Source: Streptomyces fulvoviolaceus
GTDB taxonomy: Bacteria; Actinomycetota; Actinomycetes; Streptomycetales; Streptomycetaceae
Assembly: GCF_000718165.1 (NCBI RefSeq)
Contig: NZ_JOEY01000022.1
Coordinates: forward strand, 1 to 64,000
DNA length: 64,000 nt
Reading direction: 5' to 3'
The notes below the pieces were generated by a model. The model was not told where the DNA came from. It did not search any database and was given only the letters and a program-made list of their open reading frames with translations. Shown one piece after another: positions 9,207 to 18,520 of the stretch; the first letter of the stretch is position 1; each line of letters begins with the position of its first letter. The position numbers were made by a program, and so were the translations under genes.

Positions 9207-9971
9207 TCAACTGGCGGTACGCCGAATCCTCCCGGCGTACCGCTTCTCCAACTCCAGGTTGCCCTCAAACCCACCAGGCACGTTGGCCGACACATACACC
9301 GGCGGCCGCTCCCCCGCGGCAAGCAGCCGCGCAGACGCCTCGGCCACAGCCATCTGCACCAACATCACCCCGGTCAGCGTGGACAACGCACACACCGCAC
9401 CCCCACCCGGAAGCTCCAGCAACGCATCCCCCCGCGGGGCCGCGTTGTCGAGGGCGACGTCAGCAAGATCGACAAGCTTCTTGCCGCTGGAGTGCCCCGC
9501 AGGGACCGCCCGGGTGTGGGCAAGAGAGGTGAGGGCCAGAATCCGGTGCCCCCGCTCCTTCGCATGCAGGGCCATCTCGACGATCACGTTGTTGACACCG
9601 GAGTTGGAGATGATGACGAAGAGGTCCTCGGTGCGCGGGGCCGCGAGGTCGTAAAGACGGGCGGCCACACCCGGCTGCCGCTCCAGAAGCGGATCGTCGA
9701 GAACACTCGGATCATCGCCGCCGTACAGAACGAGATCGGCGATGCTCAGCCGGTTCGTCGGCACCAACCCGCCCGCCCGGCCCGCCACTTCGAGGACCAT
9801 GGCCTGGGAGTGGCCGGTGCCGAAGGCCTGTATCACGCCGTCGGCGCGCAGACAGTCGGCGATCAGTCCGGCGGCTCGGGCCACGTCGTCGCGGGCCGAT
9901 TCGGTGACGTGACGGAGGACGGCCAGGCTCTCCTGTGCGAAGCCCTGGGCGCTGACTGACTCGACGGACAC
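9207..9971 (-). CDS. SIS-domain amino-sugar phosphate protein (UPF0309-like)
   Basis: A 254-residue single SIS-domain protein. FGTGHSQ begins the phosphosugar site and IISNSGVNNVIVEMA is the second SIS signature; GHSSGKKL follows. The GTG at 9971 is preferred because GGGGAG (9978-9983) sits 6 bases before it; an ATG at 10004 has no ribosome site and would place the operator inside the gene. UPF0309 proteins belong to amino-sugar metabolism. I recall a Streptomyces member described as acting on GlcNAc-6-phosphate, but that is from memory. It is divergent from the RpiR gene and lies next to a GlcNAc-releasing hydrolase, so a GlcNAc-6P or MurNAc-6P substrate is likely. Confidence 0.82.
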   Translation of the reverse strand: MSVESVSAQGFAQESLAVLRHVTESARDDVARAAGLIADCLRADGVIQAFGTGHSQAMVLEVAGRAGGLVPTNRLSIADLVLYGGDDPSVLDDPLLERQPGVAARLYDLAAPRTEDLFVIISNSGVNNVIVEMALHAKERGHRILALTSLAHTRAVPAGHSSGKKLVDLADVALDNAAPRGDALLELPGGGAVCALSTLTGVMLVQMAVAEASARLLAAGERPPVYVSANVPGGFEGNLELEKRYAGRIRRTAS

Positions 9972-9989
9972 GCGACACTCCCCACTGAT

Positions 9990-10066
9990 GGATTGAACCA
10001 CCATACAATCATCAATCCGTGAATCAATAAATCACAGGGCGGTCCTGGTATTCAATCAGTGGCCTG
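9990..10066. promoter_or_regulatory. Divergent promoter/operator region, SIS gene and RpiR gene
   Basis: The inverted repeat GGATTGA (9990-9996) / TCAATCC (10012-10018) has arms 15 bases apart. TTGAACCA lies at 9993-10000, and a further ATTCAATCAGTGG lies near 10050. This AT-rich stretch separates the two divergent genes. The same half-site recurs at the other promoters of the locus, which suggests autoregulation by RpiR. Confidence 0.5.
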
Positions 10067-10090
10067 AAGGGTGGCTGATACCTTCTCCCC

Positions 10091-10975
10091 ATGCCTCCGA
10101 CCGACGTCACCGCACTGATCCGCACCGAGCTGCCCCGCCTGGCCGGCTCCCTGCGGAAGGTCGGCGAGCTGATCCTGGAGGATCCGGCCGCCGTCACCCA
10201 CTGCTCGGCCGCCGAGCTCGGCCGCCGCACCGGCACCTCCCAGGCGACGGTGACCCGCTTCTGCCGCGCCATCGGCCTGGACTCCTATCAGCACCTGCTG
10301 ATCGAGCTGGCCCAGGAGCGCGGCCGCGGCGAGGTCTCCGACTGGGGCACCGCCGAGATCGGCCCGGACATCTCCCCCGACGACGACCTCGAACGCGTCG
10401 TCCAGGTCGTCGGCACCGCCGACCTGCGGGCCATCCAGCAGACCATCGACCGGATCGACCTCGACGCGGTCGAGCGCGCGGCCCAGGCCCTGGCCCGCGC
10501 CCGGCGCATCGACGTGTACGGAGTCGGCGGCAGCGGCGCCGTGGCCCAGGAGACGGAGACGCGGCTGTTCCGCATCGGCTGCTCGGTCCGCGGCTGGACC
10601 GAGGTGCACGCGGCGGCCACCTCCGCGGCCCTGCTCACCCCGGCGGACGTGGCCATCGGCATCTCCCACTCCGGAGCCACCCGCGAGACCCTCGAGCCGT
10701 TCGAGATGGCCAAGGAGCGCGGCGCCACCACCATCGCGCTCACCACCGACCCGCGCTCGCCGCTGGCCAAGGCCGCCGACATCCGGCTCATCTCGTCCTC
10801 CTCCGAGACCAGCTTCCGCACGGGCAGCATCGGCGGCCGGCACTCCGTCCTGATGCTCATCGACTGCCTGTACGTCCGGGTCTCCCAGCTCTCCTACCAG
10901 CGCGCGAGCGCCTCGCTGGCACTGACCGACCACATCACCCCGCAGCATGCGGTGAAGAGCCGACGCGCGAAGTGA
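10091..10975 (+). CDS. MurR/RpiR-family transcriptional regulator
   Basis: A 294-residue regulator. The N-terminal HTH_6 domain (about 1-77) contains the helix-turn-helix segment HCSAAELGRRTGTSQATVTRFCRAIG. The C-terminal SIS effector domain (about 124-260) has DVYGVGGSGAVAQE and ISHSGATRETLEPFEMA. RpiR proteins sense phosphorylated sugars, often GlcNAc-6P or MurNAc-6P. It is divergent from the SIS enzyme and central to a locus with repeated TTGAAYCA elements, which makes it the obvious candidate local regulator. Whether it represses or activates is not shown. Confidence 0.93.
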   Translation: MPPTDVTALIRTELPRLAGSLRKVGELILEDPAAVTHCSAAELGRRTGTSQATVTRFCRAIGLDSYQHLLIELAQERGRGEVSDWGTAEIGPDISPDDDLERVVQVVGTADLRAIQQTIDRIDLDAVERAAQALARARRIDVYGVGGSGAVAQETETRLFRIGCSVRGWTEVHAAATSAALLTPADVAIGISHSGATRETLEPFEMAKERGATTIALTTDPRSPLAKAADIRLISSSSETSFRTGSIGGRHSVLMLIDCLYVRVSQLSYQRASASLALTDHITPQHAVKSRRAK

Positions 10976-10995
10976 CCTTGACCGATCCTGCATGG

Positions 10996-11035
10996 ATGAA
11001 CCACCGATATTCCATGAAGATGGTTGTTTGAATCA
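10996..11035. promoter_or_regulatory. Putative operator half-sites upstream of the GH38 gene
   Basis: ATGAACCA (10996-11003) and TTGAATCA (11028-11035) are direct repeats 32 bases apart, about three helical turns. Both lie in an AT-rich patch between the RpiR gene end and the GH38 start. They match the elements at the other promoters of the locus. Confidence 0.45.
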
Positions 11036-11085
11036 CCTCCTCAATGCCACGATGGGGCCCCGCCGAGCATCCTCGTAGGAGCCCC

Positions 11086-14000
11086 ATGCGCGTCACCTCT
11101 GTCGAGTCGACCGAGCTCTTCGTCGGCACCGCCGAGCAGCCGTACCAGGTGGTGGTCGCCGAAGTCAGCCACACCCCGGGCCGCACGGTCCGTCTCACCG
11201 CCGAGGGCCGGGGAGTCCGCAGCGTCGGGGAGACGCTCGCCACCGTGGGCGACGACGGCACCGTACGCGTCGAGATACCCGTGACCGGTGAGGGCGACGG
11301 CGAGATCACGGTCATCGCCGAAGACGCCGACGGCGACCAACTCGCCCGCCACACCGCCGAGTTCACGGCCGCCGAGCCCGGCTGGACCATGTTCATGGTC
11401 AGCCACTTCCACTACGACCCCGTCTGGTGGAACACCCAGGCCGCCTACACCGAGACCTGGGACGTCGCCGACGACCCGGCCACCACCGGTCTGCCGGCCC
11501 GCACCTTCGACTCGCGCGGCCAGTCCGGGATGAGTCTCGTGCGCGCGCACTGCGATCTGGCACGGCGCGATCCCGCTTACACCTTCGTGCTCGCGGAGGT
11601 CGACTACCTCAAGCCGTACTGGGACGCCTTCCCGGAGGAGCGCGCCTTCCTGCGCGAGCTGATGCGCACCGGCCGCATCGAGATCATGGGCGGCACCTAC
11701 AACGAGCCGAACACCAACCTCACCGGCGCCGAGGCGACCGTACGCAACGCGCTCTACGGCGACGGATACCAGCGCGGGATCATGGGGGCGTCACCCGAGA
11801 CCGCCTGGCAGCTGGACGCCTTCGGGCACGATCCGCAGTTCCCGGGGCTGATGGCGGACGCGGGCGTCACATCGAGTTCGTGGGCGCGGGGACCCTTCCA
11901 CCAGTGGGGACCCACCCTCTCCGTCTTCGGCGAGGAGCCGCGGGATCCGAAGCGGATGCAGTTCCCGGCGGAGTTCGACTGGATCGCTCCCTCGGGGCGC
12001 GGGATCCTCACCGCGTACATGGTCAACCACTACGGCGCCGGCTGGGCGATCGACAACGCGCCGACCCTGCCGGAGGCGGAGCAGGCCGCTCTCAAGCTGT
12101 TCAAGGGGCTCAAGCAGGTCGCCCTCACGCGCAACGTGCTGCTCCCCGTCGGCGGGGACTACGCGCCGCCGTGCCGCTGGGTGATGGGCATCCACCGGGA
12201 CTGGAACGAGCGGTACGTCTGGCCGCGGTTCATCAGCGCGATCCCGCGGGACTTCTTCGCCGCCGTCCGTGCGGAACTGGAGGCGGAGGGCCGCAAGGCG
12301 TCGCCGCAGACCCGGGACATGAACCCGATCTACACCGGCAAGGACGTCTCCTACATCGACACCAAGCAGGCCCAGCGGTACGGCGAGACACTCCTCGCCG
12401 ACGCCGAGGCCTGGGCGACGCTCGCCTCCCTCGTCGCCGGGCATCCTTATCCGGACGCGGCCCTCGACAAGGCCTGGCGGCAGTTGATCTACGGCGCCCA
12501 CCACGACGCCATCACCGGCTCCGAGTCCGACCAGGTCTACATCGACCTGCTCACCGGCTGGCGGGAGCTGGCCGACCTCGCCGAGGCCGTGCACGCCGAC
12601 GCCACCCAGGCCCTCGCCGACCGGGTCACCCCGGGCAGCGGCCCCGACCTGGTCGTCTTCAACGCCGCGACCTGGCCGCGCCAGGACGTGCTGACCGTCG
12701 ACGATCCCGGCCTCGTGCCCCTGGGCGACGACTTCCAGCCGCTGCCCGCCGTACGCGAGGAGGACGGCCGACTCCGGGTCGTCGTACCGGAGGTACCGGG
12801 CATGGGGCTCAAGTCCCTTCCGCTGTCGGCGGGTTCGATACCCGAGTGGACCGCAGGCGAGGGCACGACCATCCGCAACGAGTTCTACGAGGTGACGGTC
12901 GACCCCGGCCGCGGCGGTGCCGTCAGCAGCCTGCGCGCACTCACCGAGGGGGGCCAGGATCTACTCCGCGCCGGCGACATCGGCAACGAGCTCGTCGTAC
13001 AGGAGGAGTTCCCGCGGCACCCGCGCTTCGGCGAGGGCCCCTGGCACCTCACCCCGACCGGCACGACCGCGGCCCGCAGCCGGGATGTCCGCGCCGACAT
13101 CGATGTCGAGCACTCCCCCGCCGGGTCCCGCATCACCGTCCGCGCCGACCTCGGGCTCTTCAAGTACACGCAGCAGCTGACCCTCTGGGCGGGCGTCGAC
13201 CGGCTCGACGTCTCCACGACCATCGACGGCTACGACGGCGCCGACCGCCTCATCCGGGTGCGCTGGCCCTCCGACGTCCGGGGCGGACTGCCCGTGCACG
13301 AGGTCGCCGACGCGGTGATCGGGCGCGGCTTCGGCTTCGTGGAAGTGAACAGCCAGCAGTTCCCGTGGACGCTGGACAACCCGGCCAACACCTGGTTCGG
13401 ACTGGGGTCCACGGCACGGGTCGCGGTGTACGACGACTCCGGTGCGCTCCTCGGTCAACGGTCCATCGGTGTCGCGGAGTTGGTGTACGGCGACTGGGAC
13501 GAGGCCGGTGAGCTGGGCGCGCCGCTCGCCGCCGCGCTCGTCCGCGCGGGCGTCACCGCGACCTCGACCATCGCCGGCGGCCCCCGCTACGGCGACCTCG
13601 AGGTCGACTCCAACCTCCCCGACATCCGGATCGCCGTCGGCGGCCCCGAGCGCAACTCGGTGGTCGCCGAGGCACTGGGCTGGGACCCGGCCGCCGGGCG
13701 CGAGCTGCGCCGACAGCTGGCCGAGCGGGGCGTGGCGGCCGTGTGGGTCGCGCCGCGCGCCTCCCTGCGCGAGGAGTGGGTGCCGGGCGCCGACCTGCGC
13801 GACCTGGAGCGGCTGCCGCTGCTCGTGGTGGCGGGCGCCGATGCCGAGGGCGACGCGAAGGCGGTCGACGCGCTGATCGCCGACCTGGACGACTTCAGCG
13901 TCACGGCCACGGCGGCGGGCGGCGGCGAGGCCCTGCCGCCGGGCGACGCCTGGGACGGGCGCGGCTTCGCCGTCCTCAACCGGGGCACGCCCGGCTGTGT

Positions 14001-15315
14001 GGTCACCGCATCCGGCGATCTCTACATGTCCCTGATGCGCTCCTGCACCGGCTGGCCGTCCGGCATCTGGGTCGACCCGCCCCGGCGCACGACACCCGAC
14101 GGTTCGGCGTTCCAGCTGCAGCGCTGGTCGCACACCTTCGAGTACGCCGTCGTCGCGGGCGAGGGCGACTGGCGCGCGCAGCAACTGCCCGCCCGCGGAC
14201 ACGAGTTCAACCACCCGCTCACCGCACGGCTACGGACAGAGGGCGAGGCGGCCGTGTTGCCGAGGAAGACCTCCCTGCTGGAGCTGGAGCCCGCCCGCGA
14301 GGTGCTCCTCGACGCCCTCAAGCCGCTCGGCTCCCCGCTCGCCCGGGGCAGCGTGGCGGCCGCGGATCCGGGGCGCGGAGTCGCCGTACGCGTGCACGAG
14401 GTGAACGGACGGCCGGTGCGGGCACGGGTGCGCGGGCCCGTGGAGTGGACCGAGGGCGCTCGTGCGGACGTACTGGAACGGCCCGGCGATCCGCTGACGC
14501 CGGACGCCGAGGGGGTCCTGGAGGTCGGGCTGACCGGCTTCGAGGTGGCCACGGTACTCGGCACGCCCGGCGGCTCATCTTCCGTGTCAGGCCCCGGAGT
14601 TGAAGCCGACGAACCCGCCCAGCCCGTTCACACCCGCTACTGGCTCCACAACTCCGGCCCCGCCCCGCGCGGCAACATGCCCGTCGCGGTGTACGTGTCG
14701 CCCACGGCTCTCACCACGTCCGGCCCCGTCACCGCGACCGTCCGGGTCGGCTCGGAGCTCACCGACGCCCCGGTGTCGGGCACGGTGACCTTCGAGGTAC
14801 CGCCCGGCTGGTCCGCCGAGCCCGCCGAGCTGCCGTACGCGCTGGGCCCCGGCGGTTTCACCCTCGCCGAGGTCACGCTGACACCGCCGGCCGACCCCGA
14901 GCCCGGCCGCCACTGGCTGGCGGCACGGCTCACCTACGGCGGCCAGACGTACGAGGACGTGGTGGGCCTCGACGTGCCGGGCGGGCCGCCCGCAGGACCG
15001 GGTCTGGTGTGCGACCTGGGCGCCGAGCGGATCACCGTCCGCAGGGGCGAGCGGGTCCAGGTGCCGGTGACCCTGCGGAACACCACCCGGGGGCCGGTCA
15101 CCGGCCAGCTGTGGGCCGTGTCCTCATGGGGCACCTGGCCCGGGGTCACCCCCGGCCTCCAGGGCTTCACCGTGCCCGGCGGAGAGCGGCGGGAGTGCCT
15201 GATCGACGTGGACGGTGGCGCCGTACCGCCCGGCTCGTACTGGCTGATGGCCAAGACCGCCTGGCACAGCCGAGTCGCCTACACGAAGGCCATCCCGCTG
15301 GAGGTGACGGAGTGA
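11086..15315 (+). CDS. GH38 alpha-mannosidase with C-terminal NEW3 domain
   Basis: A 1409-residue alpha-mannosidase. The ATG at 11086 follows TAGGAG. A short N-terminal beta domain precedes the catalytic domain: HFHYDPVW (His107 onward, zinc ligand region) and QLDAFGHD (Asp244, the expected nucleophile), then the KDVSYIDTKQAQRYGE and YGAHHDAITGSES signatures. Beta-sandwich domains fill the middle, and NEW3/immunoglobulin-like repeats occupy the last 250 residues. There is no signal peptide, so it is probably cytoplasmic and acts on imported oligosaccharides. It overlaps the next gene by 4 bases (GTGA). With GH84 and the amino-sugar kinase it points to mannose- and GlcNAc-containing glycans. 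Confidence 0.93.
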   Translation: MRVTSVESTELFVGTAEQPYQVVVAEVSHTPGRTVRLTAEGRGVRSVGETLATVGDDGTVRVEIPVTGEGDGEITVIAEDADGDQLARHTAEFTAAEPGWTMFMVSHFHYDPVWWNTQAAYTETWDVADDPATTGLPARTFDSRGQSGMSLVRAHCDLARRDPAYTFVLAEVDYLKPYWDAFPEERAFLRELMRTGRIEIMGGTYNEPNTNLTGAEATVRNALYGDGYQRGIMGASPETAWQLDAFGHDPQFPGLMADAGVTSSSWARGPFHQWGPTLSVFGEEPRDPKRMQFPAEFDWIAPSGRGILTAYMVNHYGAGWAIDNAPTLPEAEQAALKLFKGLKQVALTRNVLLPVGGDYAPPCRWVMGIHRDWNERYVWPRFISAIPRDFFAAVRAELEAEGRKASPQTRDMNPIYTGKDVSYIDTKQAQRYGETLLADAEAWATLASLVAGHPYPDAALDKAWRQLIYGAHHDAITGSESDQVYIDLLTGWRELADLAEAVHADATQALADRVTPGSGPDLVVFNAATWPRQDVLTVDDPGLVPLGDDFQPLPAVREEDGRLRVVVPEVPGMGLKSLPLSAGSIPEWTAGEGTTIRNEFYEVTVDPGRGGAVSSLRALTEGGQDLLRAGDIGNELVVQEEFPRHPRFGEGPWHLTPTGTTAARSRDVRADIDVEHSPAGSRITVRADLGLFKYTQQLTLWAGVDRLDVSTTIDGYDGADRLIRVRWPSDVRGGLPVHEVADAVIGRGFGFVEVNSQQFPWTLDNPANTWFGLGSTARVAVYDDSGALLGQRSIGVAELVYGDWDEAGELGAPLAAALVRAGVTATSTIAGGPRYGDLEVDSNLPDIRIAVGGPERNSVVAEALGWDPAAGRELRRQLAERGVAAVWVAPRASLREEWVPGADLRDLERLPLLVVAGADAEGDAKAVDALIADLDDFSVTATAAGGGEALPPGDAWDGRGFAVLNRGTPGCVVTASGDLYMSLMRSCTGWPSGIWVDPPRRTTPDGSAFQLQRWSHTFEYAVVAGEGDWRAQQLPARGHEFNHPLTARLRTEGEAAVLPRKTSLLELEPAREVLLDALKPLGSPLARGSVAAADPGRGVAVRVHEVNGRPVRARVRGPVEWTEGARADVLERPGDPLTPDAEGVLEVGLTGFEVATVLGTPGGSSSVSGPGVEADEPAQPVHTRYWLHNSGPAPRGNMPVAVYVSPTALTTSGPVTATVRVGSELTDAPVSGTVTFEVPPGWSAEPAELPYALGPGGFTLAEVTLTPPADPEPGRHWLAARLTYGGQTYEDVVGLDVPGGPPAGPGLVCDLGAERITVRRGERVQVPVTLRNTTRGPVTGQLWAVSSWGTWPGVTPGLQGFTVPGGERRECLIDVDGGAVPPGSYWLMAKTAWHSRVAYTKAIPLEVTE

Positions 15316-15986
15316 CCGAACACGCAGCACTTGTGAACGGCGAGGCGATAGCCAGGACACGAGTAGACGCCTTCCTGAAAACCCACGGCCCTGCAACGCC
15401 CCTTAGGGGCGCGGGGAACTGCGCGACCAGCCACAACGAACCCGCAGCCGCCAGACGACAAACCGAGGCACCCTCTGCGGCGAGGCAACGGCGACGCTGG
15501 GCCACGCAGGTAGTCGTCACCGACGAACTAGCCCGCCGCGCCTGCGCAGACCGGGGTCTAGAGCCACCAACAGAGGCACCCCCAGCCAAGCTGCTCACCG
15601 TGCCGGAGGCAGACGTCGCAGACCTCGGCAGCATCGTCGCAGCAGCACTCGCCAACTCCCCGGCCGCCCGACTCCTCCTGTCCGCCCTGGAGGCCGAGCA
15701 GACCGTCGCCGAGACAGCCGTACGGGACTACTACGACCGAAACCCGGACCGCTTCCTCACCCCGGAGGCGCTCCGACGCGGAGTCGACCCCTTCGGCGGG
15801 GCGACTCACACGGACTTCCTACCGTACGAGGCCGCCCGCGAGGGCATCGCACGCGAGCTGCGCCGCGCGGCCGGCAGGCAAGCCTTCTTCGACTGGCTGG
15901 ACCAAGCTCGCACCGGTGTGGAGTACGCGCACGGGCACGAACACCCCGGCGATCCGACCCACCCGGACCACGAACACCGCCACTGA
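15312..15986 (+). CDS. Putative parvulin/PpiC-like protein interrupted in frame by a palindromic repeat
   Basis: A 224-residue protein starting at a GTG that overlaps the GH38 stop. The start (LVNGEAIARTRVDAFL) resembles the SurA/PpiC opening ('vNGe.It'). Later ETAVRDYYDRNPDRF resembles the helix before a parvulin domain, but no complete PPIase domain follows, and the C-terminus is His-rich (HGHEHPGDPTHPDHEHRH). Residues about 29-45 (PLRGAGNCATSHNEPA) are encoded by repeat copy 3, so part of the N-terminal region is repeat-derived and the frame is preserved. It could be a still-translated, altered protein or a decaying gene. Function not established. Confidence 0.6.
   Translation: MTEHAALVNGEAIARTRVDAFLKTHGPATPLRGAGNCATSHNEPAAARRQTEAPSAARQRRRWATQVVVTDELARRACADRGLEPPTEAPPAKLLTVPEADVADLGSIVAAALANSPAARLLLSALEAEQTVAETAVRDYYDRNPDRFLTPEALRRGVDPFGGATHTDFLPYEAAREGIARELRRAAGRQAFFDWLDQARTGVEYAHGHEHPGDPTHPDHEHRH
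15398..15447 (+). repeat. Interspersed palindromic repeat, copy 3 (short form), inside a coding gene
   Basis: GCCCCTTAGGGGCGCGGGG is followed by AACTGCGCGACCAGCCAC and ends CCCGCAG, nearly identical to copies 2 and 4. It lies within the gene at 15312 without breaking the frame. The stem GCCCCTTAGGGGC is intact. Confidence 0.85.
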
Positions 15987-16076
15987 CGGCGGTACGGAAC
16001 CTAAACGCAACACGGCAAACCATTGACCTCCGATGAATTCTGGTCCACATTTTCATCAATCGGAGTCCAAGTTGGT

Positions 16077-16088
16077 GATTTGAACCAG
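16077..16088. promoter_or_regulatory. Putative operator upstream of the ABC importer operon
   Basis: GATTTGAACCAG lies at 16077-16088. The identical 12-mer occurs on the opposite strand at 22576-22587, at the BadF/GH5 divergon. A looser dyad CCGATGA...TCAATCGG lies just upstream (about 16030-16063). This is consistent with co-regulation of importer and kinase. Confidence 0.5.
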
Positions 16089-16127
16089 CCGCGATCATCG
16101 CATCCGACTGGTCCCAGGAGGGCAGCA

Positions 16128-17498
16128 ATGCGCGCGAGAAGACTGACCGGATCCATCGTGGGGATCATCGCCCTGGCCCTGACGGCCGCCGGCTGCGGCC
16201 TGTCCGGCGGTTCCGACGACGGTGACGCCACCGCCGGCGGCTGCAAGGTCGACAAGGGCAACGTGGGTTCCGGGAAGCTCACCGGGGACGTGAAGGGCAG
16301 CATCACCTTCCAGACGACCAACCTGAAGAAAGACTTCGGGGACTTCTTCAACGGAGTGATCAAGGACTTCGAGACGGCCCACCCCGGAACCAAGGTCAAG
16401 TGGATCGACGACCCCGGTGACGCGACGTTCGGCCAGCGCACCGTCGCCGACGCCCAGGCCTGCACCCTGCCGGACGTGCTCAACGTCGACTCCCCGACCG
16501 CGACCTCCCTCACCAAGGCCGGCTACCTGCTCAACCTGGGCGTCAAGGACCCGGACGCGGCCAAGCCGTTCGTCCCGGCGTTCTGGAAGTCCAGCACCAT
16601 GAAGGACTCCTCGGGCGCCTCGGTGCACACCGTGCTGCCCTGGTACACCGGCGGCATCGTCCTGACGTACAACACCGACCTGCTGAAGAAGGCCGGGGTC
16701 GACCCGGAGAAGCCGCCGACGACCGTGTTCGGGCTGTTCGCCGACTACGAGAAGGTCGCCAAGGCGGCCGACGGCAAGTTCTACGCGACGATGGCCAACC
16801 CGGTCTGGCGGATACCGGCCGACTGGGACCAGATGAACATCAAGACGCTGTCCGCCGACGGCAAGTCCGCCGTCTTCGCCGACGACCCGCGCACCGTCCA
16901 GTGGGTCGAGTGGATGACGAAGCTGTACAAGGAGGGCGCGATGCCGAAGGACTCGCTGTCCTCCAACAACGACCCCTCCACGCTCTACAGCCAGGGCAAG
17001 GTCGCCTACGGTTCGACGAACCCGAGCTTCGTGCGCTTCGTGCAGCAGAACAGCCCGTCGGTCTACACCAAGACCGCCGTCGGCCAGCAGCCCTTCGACG
17101 CGCTCGGCCACACCACGGGTGCCCCGCAGTACATCGCGACCGCGGCGACCAGCAAGAACGCCCCCACGGCACTGGCGTTCGCGGAGTTCCTCACCAACGC
17201 CGAGAACCAGACGGCCTGGTGCAAGGACCCGAAGGTCGTGATCTTCCCGACGACCACGACCTCGCTGGACGACCCGTTCTTCCAGAAGGTCAGTGGTAAC
17301 GACCCGTTCTCCGAGGCCCGCAAGCTCGTCGCCGAACAGCTCAAGACGGCCACCGCCTACCAGACCAACATCTCCTCGGCCGTGCAGAACGCCATCGTGG
17401 CCCAGGTCCAGTTGGCCATGCAGGGCAAGAAGAGCGCGGCGGACGCCGTGAAGGACGCCCAGGAGAAGGCCAACGAGCTGCTGAAGCAGGCAGGCTGA
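16128..17498 (+). CDS. ABC transporter sugar-binding lipoprotein
   Basis: A 456-residue extracellular solute-binding protein, family 1. The start follows CAGGAGGG and gives a lipoprotein signal ending ALTAAGC. The ligand domain is MalE-like (TFQTTNLKKDFGDFFN, PALAFAEFLTNAENQ-type C-terminal region). It is followed at once by two permeases. By context it captures oligosaccharides, perhaps mannose- or GlcNAc-containing. No ATPase gene is nearby; in Streptomyces such importers commonly use the shared MsiK ATPase, so a missing ATPase is expected. Confidence 0.92.
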   Translation: MRARRLTGSIVGIIALALTAAGCGLSGGSDDGDATAGGCKVDKGNVGSGKLTGDVKGSITFQTTNLKKDFGDFFNGVIKDFETAHPGTKVKWIDDPGDATFGQRTVADAQACTLPDVLNVDSPTATSLTKAGYLLNLGVKDPDAAKPFVPAFWKSSTMKDSSGASVHTVLPWYTGGIVLTYNTDLLKKAGVDPEKPPTTVFGLFADYEKVAKAADGKFYATMANPVWRIPADWDQMNIKTLSADGKSAVFADDPRTVQWVEWMTKLYKEGAMPKDSLSSNNDPSTLYSQGKVAYGSTNPSFVRFVQQNSPSVYTKTAVGQQPFDALGHTTGAPQYIATAATSKNAPTALAFAEFLTNAENQTAWCKDPKVVIFPTTTTSLDDPFFQKVSGNDPFSEARKLVAEQLKTATAYQTNISSAVQNAIVAQVQLAMQGKKSAADAVKDAQEKANELLKQAG

Positions 17499-17500
17499 CG

Positions 17501-18520
17501 GTGACGGCACAGATCACGAACCCGGTGTCCGTGCCCGGCGTGGAGGCTACGTCCTCCGCGCCGGGCCCGGCCCCGTCCCGCGCCCGCCGACTCGCCCGGG
17601 CCGTGCTCCCCGGCCCCGCTCCGGGCGCCAACGGAGCGGCGATGTACCGCCGTTGGTGGCTGCCCTGGCTGTGGACCGCGCCCGCGATCGTCTGCGCGGT
17701 GGTCTTCGGGGTGTTCCCGTTCCTGAACACGCTCCTGCTGTCCTTCACCAACGCCAAGCCGCTCGGCGGCGCCGCGAGTTACGTCGGACTCGACAACTAC
17801 ACGCGGATGCTGGACGACTCCGACTTCTGGCTCGCGACCCGCAACAGCATCCTGTACGCGGTGATCGTCGTCCCGCTGATGGTGCTGCTGCCGCTGCTGC
17901 TGGCCGTCCTGGTCGAGAAGAACCTGCCGGGCATCGGTTTCTTCCGCTCCGCCTTCTACACCCCCGTCCTCGCCTCCAGCGTGGTCGTGGGTCTGAGCTG
18001 GCAGTGGCTGCTGGCCGACGACGGGCTGGTCAACACCTGGCTGGAGAAGGCCCATCTGATCAAATCAGCCATCCCGTTCCTGTCCGACTCCTGGCTGATC
18101 CTGCTCTCCGCGATGGGCCTGACCCTGTGGAAGGGCCTCGGCTGGTACATGGTCTTCTACCTGGCCGCGCTCGGGAACGTCCCCAAGGAGCTGCACGAGG
18201 CGGCGTCCATGGACGGCGCCGGTGCCGCCCGCCGCTTCTGGCACATCACCGTGCCGGGCGTACGCCAGGCCATGATGCTCGTCGGCACGCTCACCGGCAT
18301 CGGCTCGCTGCGGGTGTTCACCGAGATCTACATGCTCGGCGGCGCCACCGGCGGCCCCGGCGGCGCCGACCGCACCCTCCCCTTCTACATCCGGGACGTC
18401 GGCCTGGACCCGGTCTCCGGCAACGCCGGCTACGGCTCGGCCGTCAGCGTGGCCCTGTTCCTGCTGACGCTGGGGCTGACCCTGCTCGCGCAGCGCCTGA
18501 CGAAGGAGGACGACGCATGA
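17501..18520 (+). CDS. ABC sugar permease 1 (MalF type)
   Basis: A 339-residue permease with six predicted membrane helices after a roughly 45-residue cytoplasmic Pro/Ala-rich leader. The EAA loop (ELHEAASMDGAGAARRFWHI) marks the binding-protein-dependent transport family. The GTG start is 2 bases after the lipoprotein stop, and the gene overlaps the second permease by 4 bases (ATGA). It forms the membrane channel of the glycan importer. Confidence 0.93.
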   Translation: MTAQITNPVSVPGVEATSSAPGPAPSRARRLARAVLPGPAPGANGAAMYRRWWLPWLWTAPAIVCAVVFGVFPFLNTLLLSFTNAKPLGGAASYVGLDNYTRMLDDSDFWLATRNSILYAVIVVPLMVLLPLLLAVLVEKNLPGIGFFRSAFYTPVLASSVVVGLSWQWLLADDGLVNTWLEKAHLIKSAIPFLSDSWLILLSAMGLTLWKGLGWYMVFYLAALGNVPKELHEAASMDGAGAARRFWHITVPGVRQAMMLVGTLTGIGSLRVFTEIYMLGGATGGPGGADRTLPFYIRDVGLDPVSGNAGYGSAVSVALFLLTLGLTLLAQRLTKEDDA

